From: M55B165 sp051744245
GTDB lineage: Bacteria; Actinomycetota; Humimicrobiia; Humimicrobiales; Humimicrobiaceae
Assembly (NCBI GenBank): GCA_051744245.1
Contig: JBNJCV010000020.1
Span: forward strand, 1-27,131
Length of the DNA: 27,131 bases
Direction of reading: 5' to 3'
A model generated the notes under the pieces. That model made no database searches and was not told where the DNA came from. It worked only from the letters and a program-made list of their open reading frames with translations. Below, in pieces: positions 23,391 through 27,131 of this stretch; positions within the stretch are counted from its first letter, which is position 1; every line of letters starts with the position of its first letter. The position numbers and the translations under genes were made by a program.

Positions 23391-24419
23391 ATGGTAAACA
23401 AAAAAGAATTAAGCATAAAGGAAATAGCTAAACTGGCAGGAGTTTCCAAAGCAACTGTTTCAAATGCTTTAAGCGGAAAAAGGCATGTAAAGCCCTCTAC
23501 TAAAGAAAAAATCCTCAAGCTGGTTAAAAAATATAACTACCGCCCCAGTGTAATTGCAAGGGGTTTGTGCCAGAAAAAAACTAGCATGGTCGGGGTTATA
23601 ATAGCAGATATTTATAACCCTTATTATTCAGAAGTTATAAAAGGGATAGAGGCAGAGATCAAAAAAAATGGCTATATATTAATAGTGGGCTCAACTAATT
23701 ATAAAATAGAAAATGAGATAAAGGAGTTTGAAAGATTAAACTCTTTATGCATTGACGGATTTATATTCATAAGTTCCCAGAATAGCCAGGAAAAAATAGA
23801 AGAAATAAATACCAGAAATGTGCCTATTGTATTCATAGACAGGGAGATTAAAAATTATTCCTCTGTATTGATAAATAATAAAAAGGCCATGGAAAAAGCA
23901 GTAGCTTTTTTGCGGGAAAGGGGCCATAAAAAAATAGGCTATGTCGGGTGTAAGGGTTACGCCTATAATATGAACCACCGCTACAAAGGCTATTTATCAG
24001 GATTGAAAAAAAATAATTTAAACTGTGACAGAAACCTTATCTTCCTTAGCGAGAAAATGGCCACAAATGAATTTAATATAGGCTATAAGCTTATAGATAG
24101 TTATATTAAAAAAAATGAAAAAATAGAATTCACAGCATTGTTAAGCCAGGCTGATATAATTGCTTTTGGAATTATAAGAGCTTTACAGGATAATGGGTTT
24201 AATGTCCCTGAAGATGTTTCTGTAGTAGGTTTTGATAACATACACTCCTCAAGATTTTCCAATCCTAGGCTTACCACTGTAAACCAACCCAAAAGGAAGA
24301 TGGGAAAGATAGGGGCAAGGATACTGCTTAAAGAGCTTTCAAACGGCAAAAAGGTAAAAGACTTAGTGTACTTGGATACGGTTGTGGTGGAAAGGGAATC
24401 AACTATTATGGTTAATTAA
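23391..24419 (+). CDS. LacI-family transcriptional regulator
   Basis: DNA-binding regulator of 342 residues. The LacI helix-turn-helix (SIKEIAKLAGVSKATVSNAL, residues 8-27) and hinge (RPSVIARGL) are followed by a periplasmic-binding-protein-like effector domain (VGVIIADIYNPYYSEVIKGI onwards; DVSVVGFDNI near residue 275). The effector is probably a sugar or small metabolite but is not predictable. Local transport or sugar genes that usually accompany LacI regulators are absent; instead its stop directly abuts a cobalamin-binding diguanylate cyclase. The start has a good promoter but a weak ribosome-binding site. Confidence 0.92.
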   Translation: MVNKKELSIKEIAKLAGVSKATVSNALSGKRHVKPSTKEKILKLVKKYNYRPSVIARGLCQKKTSMVGVIIADIYNPYYSEVIKGIEAEIKKNGYILIVGSTNYKIENEIKEFERLNSLCIDGFIFISSQNSQEKIEEINTRNVPIVFIDREIKNYSSVLINNKKAMEKAVAFLRERGHKKIGYVGCKGYAYNMNHRYKGYLSGLKKNNLNCDRNLIFLSEKMATNEFNIGYKLIDSYIKKNEKIEFTALLSQADIIAFGIIRALQDNGFNVPEDVSVVGFDNIHSSRFSNPRLTTVNQPKRKMGKIGARILLKELSNGKKVKDLVYLDTVVVERESTIMVN

Positions 24420-26114
24420 ATGGCAGAAAAAATAAAATGCAGGGGCATGGATATAGATATCGGACTGCTGGCAGAAGAGATATTAGAAACCCAAACCAAA
24501 TTCCAGCCAGAATTAAAACAAAAATATTCAAAAAAAGATTTTGAAGTTTGCAAAAGGGATATAAGCTACCATATTAATTACTTATGCCAGGCTCTTTCTT
24601 GCGATAGCCTTCCTTTATTTCTGGATTATGTAAATTGGGCTACAGTTATGTTAACTGAACATGGCGTACCGGTCAGTGATTTTGTTAATAATCTGGAAAG
24701 CATGATTAAGGTATTTAGGCAAAGGTTGCCTAATGTTCTGAGAACAATGGCTATAAATTATATAAAGGAAGCCATTAGGGCAGTCAAGGAAGACAGAGCT
24801 AAGGCGGAAACTTTTATATCCCCCGCTAACAAATATTATAACCTGGCTAAGAACTATCTTAATGCCATCCTGGAGGGTGAAAAAGAAAAAGCTAGCTACT
24901 TTGTATCAGAAGCTTTAAAAGAGGAAGCAAGGCTTGAAGACATTTATCTTTATGTATTCCAGCCCAGCCAGTATGAGCTTGGCAGGCTATGGCAATTAGG
25001 GAAAATAGATGTGGCCACTGAACATTACGGGACTGCAATTACCCATTCCATAATGGCCCAGCTGTATCCCAGGATTTTATCTTCTGAGAAGATGGGCTTA
25101 AAGTTTCTTGGAGCCTGCATAAATGGGGAACAGCATGAAATAGGCATAAGAATGCTTGCAGATCTTTTAGAATTGAAGGGCTGGGACACTTATTATTTAG
25201 GCTCCAATACTCCACCCGGAAGCATGGTTAAAAAGATTAAGGAAAGGGAGATAGACCTAGTAGGGATATCTGCAACCATGACCTATAACTTGGGAAATGT
25301 TGATGCTTTAATTAAAAAAATCCGGTCTGAGGCAAGGGATGTAAAAATAATGGTTGGTGGGTACCCATTTAGGGTTGATGAAAACCTATGGAAGGCAATA
25401 GGTGCCGATGGCTATGGTAAGGATGCCGGGCAAGCATCCTGGCAGGCAGCAACACTGGTAAAAAAAAGTAAAACATCCAAGAAAACAAAGGCAAGCCGCA
25501 GTTTTGCCGGCAGCAGCAAAACAGAAGTACAAAACAAGAAAAGGCTGTATTCTAAGCTGGCTGACATTAACAATGAACTTTTGACTGCCCAGAGGGAATT
25601 AGAGAAAAAAAATATAGAACTTGAAAAACTAAACAAAAAGCTAGAGGAGATGGCCATAAGAGATCCATTAACCAGCCTTTATAACCGTAGGTTTTTCTAC
25701 CAAAAAATTGAAGAAGAAATAAATAGGGCAAGGAGGTTAAATTACGGCATGGTAGTTGCTATGGCTGATATAAATAATTTTAAGCAGGTTAATGATAGCC
25801 ATGGCCATGAAGAGGGGGATAAAGTGCTAAAGAAATTTGCAAGTATTGTTGAAAATAATTTGAGGAAGGGAATGGATTCAGCCTACAGGTGGGGAGGGGA
25901 TGAATTTTTAATTTTGCTGGTAGACAGCAATCTGGAAAAAGCAGAAAAAGTTTTAAAAAGATTGGATAGCAACTTAAGGAGTTACCTGCAGGAGGTTTCA
26001 CTTTCTTATGGTTTTGAAAAAATAAGTAGGCTGGAGAAGGTGGATATGGAAAAAATCATAAAAAATGTGGATAATAAGATGTATGAACATAAAAAAAAGC
26101 AGAAAAAAATATAG
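24420..26114 (+). CDS. Cobalamin-binding (CarH-like) GGDEF diguanylate cyclase
   Basis: Predicted cytoplasmic sensor making cyclic di-GMP. There are four parts. An N-terminal helical domain spans about residues 15-125. A B12 cap helix bundle (about 135-225) carries W-x9-EH (Trp191, Glu201-His202). A Rossmann B12-binding domain (about 226-345) has EQHEIG (Glu237, His239, Gly242). A coiled coil (375-412) leads into GGDEF (413-560: DPLTSLYNRRFF, active site RWGGDEF 490-496). W-x9-EH with ExHxxG is the signature of adenosylcobalamin photoreceptors such as CarH; methyltransferase modules usually have DxHxxG. The His that follows the Trp in Thermus CarH is Gln192 here. The inhibitory site reads KxxD, not RxxD. 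It abuts the LacI stop, so the two are coupled. Confidence 0.9.
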   Translation: MAEKIKCRGMDIDIGLLAEEILETQTKFQPELKQKYSKKDFEVCKRDISYHINYLCQALSCDSLPLFLDYVNWATVMLTEHGVPVSDFVNNLESMIKVFRQRLPNVLRTMAINYIKEAIRAVKEDRAKAETFISPANKYYNLAKNYLNAILEGEKEKASYFVSEALKEEARLEDIYLYVFQPSQYELGRLWQLGKIDVATEHYGTAITHSIMAQLYPRILSSEKMGLKFLGACINGEQHEIGIRMLADLLELKGWDTYYLGSNTPPGSMVKKIKEREIDLVGISATMTYNLGNVDALIKKIRSEARDVKIMVGGYPFRVDENLWKAIGADGYGKDAGQASWQAATLVKKSKTSKKTKASRSFAGSSKTEVQNKKRLYSKLADINNELLTAQRELEKKNIELEKLNKKLEEMAIRDPLTSLYNRRFFYQKIEEEINRARRLNYGMVVAMADINNFKQVNDSHGHEEGDKVLKKFASIVENNLRKGMDSAYRWGGDEFLILLVDSNLEKAEKVLKRLDSNLRSYLQEVSLSYGFEKISRLEKVDMEKIIKNVDNKMYEHKKKQKKI

Positions 26115-26982
26115 CAATATTTTAATTTTTTCTATAGCAATTATTATCTTCATCATTACCATTGCCGGTACTAATTCATGTCAAAAAAGCAAAAGTACCG
26201 CCGGAGCAGATAAAATAATAATAGCTGCTACTATTTACCCCCTGTATGACATTGCAAAAAATATAGTAGGCAGCAAGGGAGAGGTTTATTACCTTATAAA
26301 TCCTGGAGAAAGTCCGCATACTTTTGAATTTACTCCAGGGAGGGTAAAGAAAATACATGATGCTGATATTGCCATTAAAATCGGCCTGGGTTTTGATGAT
26401 TGGATAAATGATTCCATAAAAAGTATTGGGACCACCCTGGACATATATGCTGTAAACAAACGTATAGAATTAATAGATGGAAATCCCCATATATGGCTCT
26501 CCCTTACCAATGGGCAGATAATATCTGAAAATCTGTGTAATGTGCTGGTAAAAGAATTTCCGGAGTATAGCGAAGATTTTAGGGAAAACTGTGCCAGCTA
26601 TATTCAAAAGCTGGAAAGCTTAAATTCTAGCTATAAAGAGGAAGCTAAAAATTTCAGCAAAAAGGAATTTATAGCTTTCCATGATGCCTGGAGCTATTTT
26701 TCAAAAGACCTGGGAATAAAGCAAGTTATGGCTATTGAGCCTTTTCCGGGAAAAGAGCCCACTCCTGAGCATCTAATAGAAATACAGAAAACTATAAAAG
26801 AATATAATATCGACACTGTTTTTATTGAGCCCCAGCTGTCTCCGGAAATAGTGGAGTTTTTAGCAGAGGATATGGACTTAGAAATTTTAATCCTAGACCC
26901 ATTGGGGGGCATTGAAGGAAGGCAAACGTACATTAAGCTGATGGCTTTTAATTTCAACCAATTTAGAAAAACATTAAAATAG
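26083..26982 (+). CDS. ZnuA-like metal ABC transporter substrate-binding lipoprotein
   Basis: Extracellular metal-binding protein for a Zn2+/Mn2+ ABC importer (cluster A-I). With the ATG at 26083 it has 299 residues, a basic N-terminus, a hydrophobic helix and Cys33 (GTNSC, a loose lipobox). The four ligands of the family are present: His79 (SPHTFEF), His136 (NPHIWLS), His200 (FHDAW) and Asp272 (ILDPLGG). Three His plus Asp points to zinc, although the His-rich loop of ZnuA is missing. An alternative ATG at 26065 adds six residues. It overlaps the cyclase gene by 32 bp. The permease and ATPase are not in the window. Confidence 0.85.
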   Translation: MNIKKSRKKYSNILIFSIAIIIFIITIAGTNSCQKSKSTAGADKIIIAATIYPLYDIAKNIVGSKGEVYYLINPGESPHTFEFTPGRVKKIHDADIAIKIGLGFDDWINDSIKSIGTTLDIYAVNKRIELIDGNPHIWLSLTNGQIISENLCNVLVKEFPEYSEDFRENCASYIQKLESLNSSYKEEAKNFSKKEFIAFHDAWSYFSKDLGIKQVMAIEPFPGKEPTPEHLIEIQKTIKEYNIDTVFIEPQLSPEIVEFLAEDMDLEILILDPLGGIEGRQTYIKLMAFNFNQFRKTLK

Positions 26983-27012
26983 TCTTTTTTTTATTTTTAA
27001 AACTAGATAAAG

Positions 27013-27131
27013 ATGAAAAAGAAAATTTTTCTTATTCTTTTTTTTAATTTCCCTCTTTTTATTACCACAGGGCTATCTTTGCCCTGATTCGCTTGAGGAC
27101 CAGATAGACGATATAAAGAAAGAAAAGGAAG
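27013..27131 (+). CDS. Start of a secreted coiled-coil protein, signal peptide out of frame, cut by window end
   Basis: An ATG at 27013 (MKKKIFLILFF) begins a signal-peptide-like helix but stops at 27085. The +1 frame carries on as hydrophobic residues, then LPQGYLCPDSLEDQ and IDDIKKEKE to the window end, a start typical of secreted coiled-coil proteins such as murein hydrolase activators (EnvC/M23 type). The two frames would join if the T8 run at 27038-27045 were T7. Identity beyond the edge is unknown. Confidence 0.45.

Noticed and set aside
25789..26001. Minus-strand open frame inside the GGDEF domain
   Set aside because: It is antisense to an intact catalytic domain with all motifs; no start signals or recognisable protein features.

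Overview
The window reads as a piece of chromosome from an AT-rich bacterium. Its codon choice favours AGA, AGG and ATA. Ribosome-binding sites are strong (AGGAGG-like) and several genes start with TTG or GTG. An AmaP-type Asp23 anchor, a BlaI/M56 pair, many lipoproteins and ferredoxin, flavodoxin, corrinoid and radical-SAM proteins suggest an anaerobe with Gram-positive-like (monoderm-type) gene content. I cannot name the lineage from sequence alone. No rRNA, tRNA, CRISPR array, transposase or integrase was seen.

Left third (1-9405). A CDF metal exporter, cut by the left edge, is followed by a complete polyamine-type ABC importer in the order potB-potC-potD-potA, then a DUF362 ferredoxin. 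A DUF2254 membrane protein lies on the minus strand. Divergent from it are an AmaP-like protein and an acidic, membrane-anchored Ig/PKD-like surface protein whose N-terminal part is broken by frameshifts.

Middle (9527-14063). This is a mostly minus-strand set of small genes: an RRM RNA-binding protein with a long predicted leader, a phasin-like coiled coil, a flavodoxin, an Mth938-domain protein, a zinc-dependent phospholipase C-like protein and a small hypothetical. Embedded in it on the plus strand is a heavily decayed ribonuclease HII gene (11980-12641).

Right half (14258-27131, all plus). A BlaI-type repressor and a membrane M56 metalloprotease are joined by a hairpin that covers the protease gene's start site. 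Next, behind its own extended -10 promoter, is the main discovery: a 41-residue TTG-initiated peptide gene (15935-16060) ending in a Cys/Trp/Phe core, 3 bp ahead of a radical SAM/SPASM maturase. This looks like a ribosomally made, post-translationally modified peptide (RiPP) locus. A flavodoxin, a DUF454 membrane protein, hydantoinase/oxoprolinase subunits A and B (hyuA apparently starting at CTG) and a lipoprotein follow in a tight run. The last unit is a LacI-type regulator, a diguanylate cyclase with a CarH-like cobalamin light-sensor module, a ZnuA-like metal-binding lipoprotein, and the start of a secreted coiled-coil protein with an out-of-frame signal peptide.
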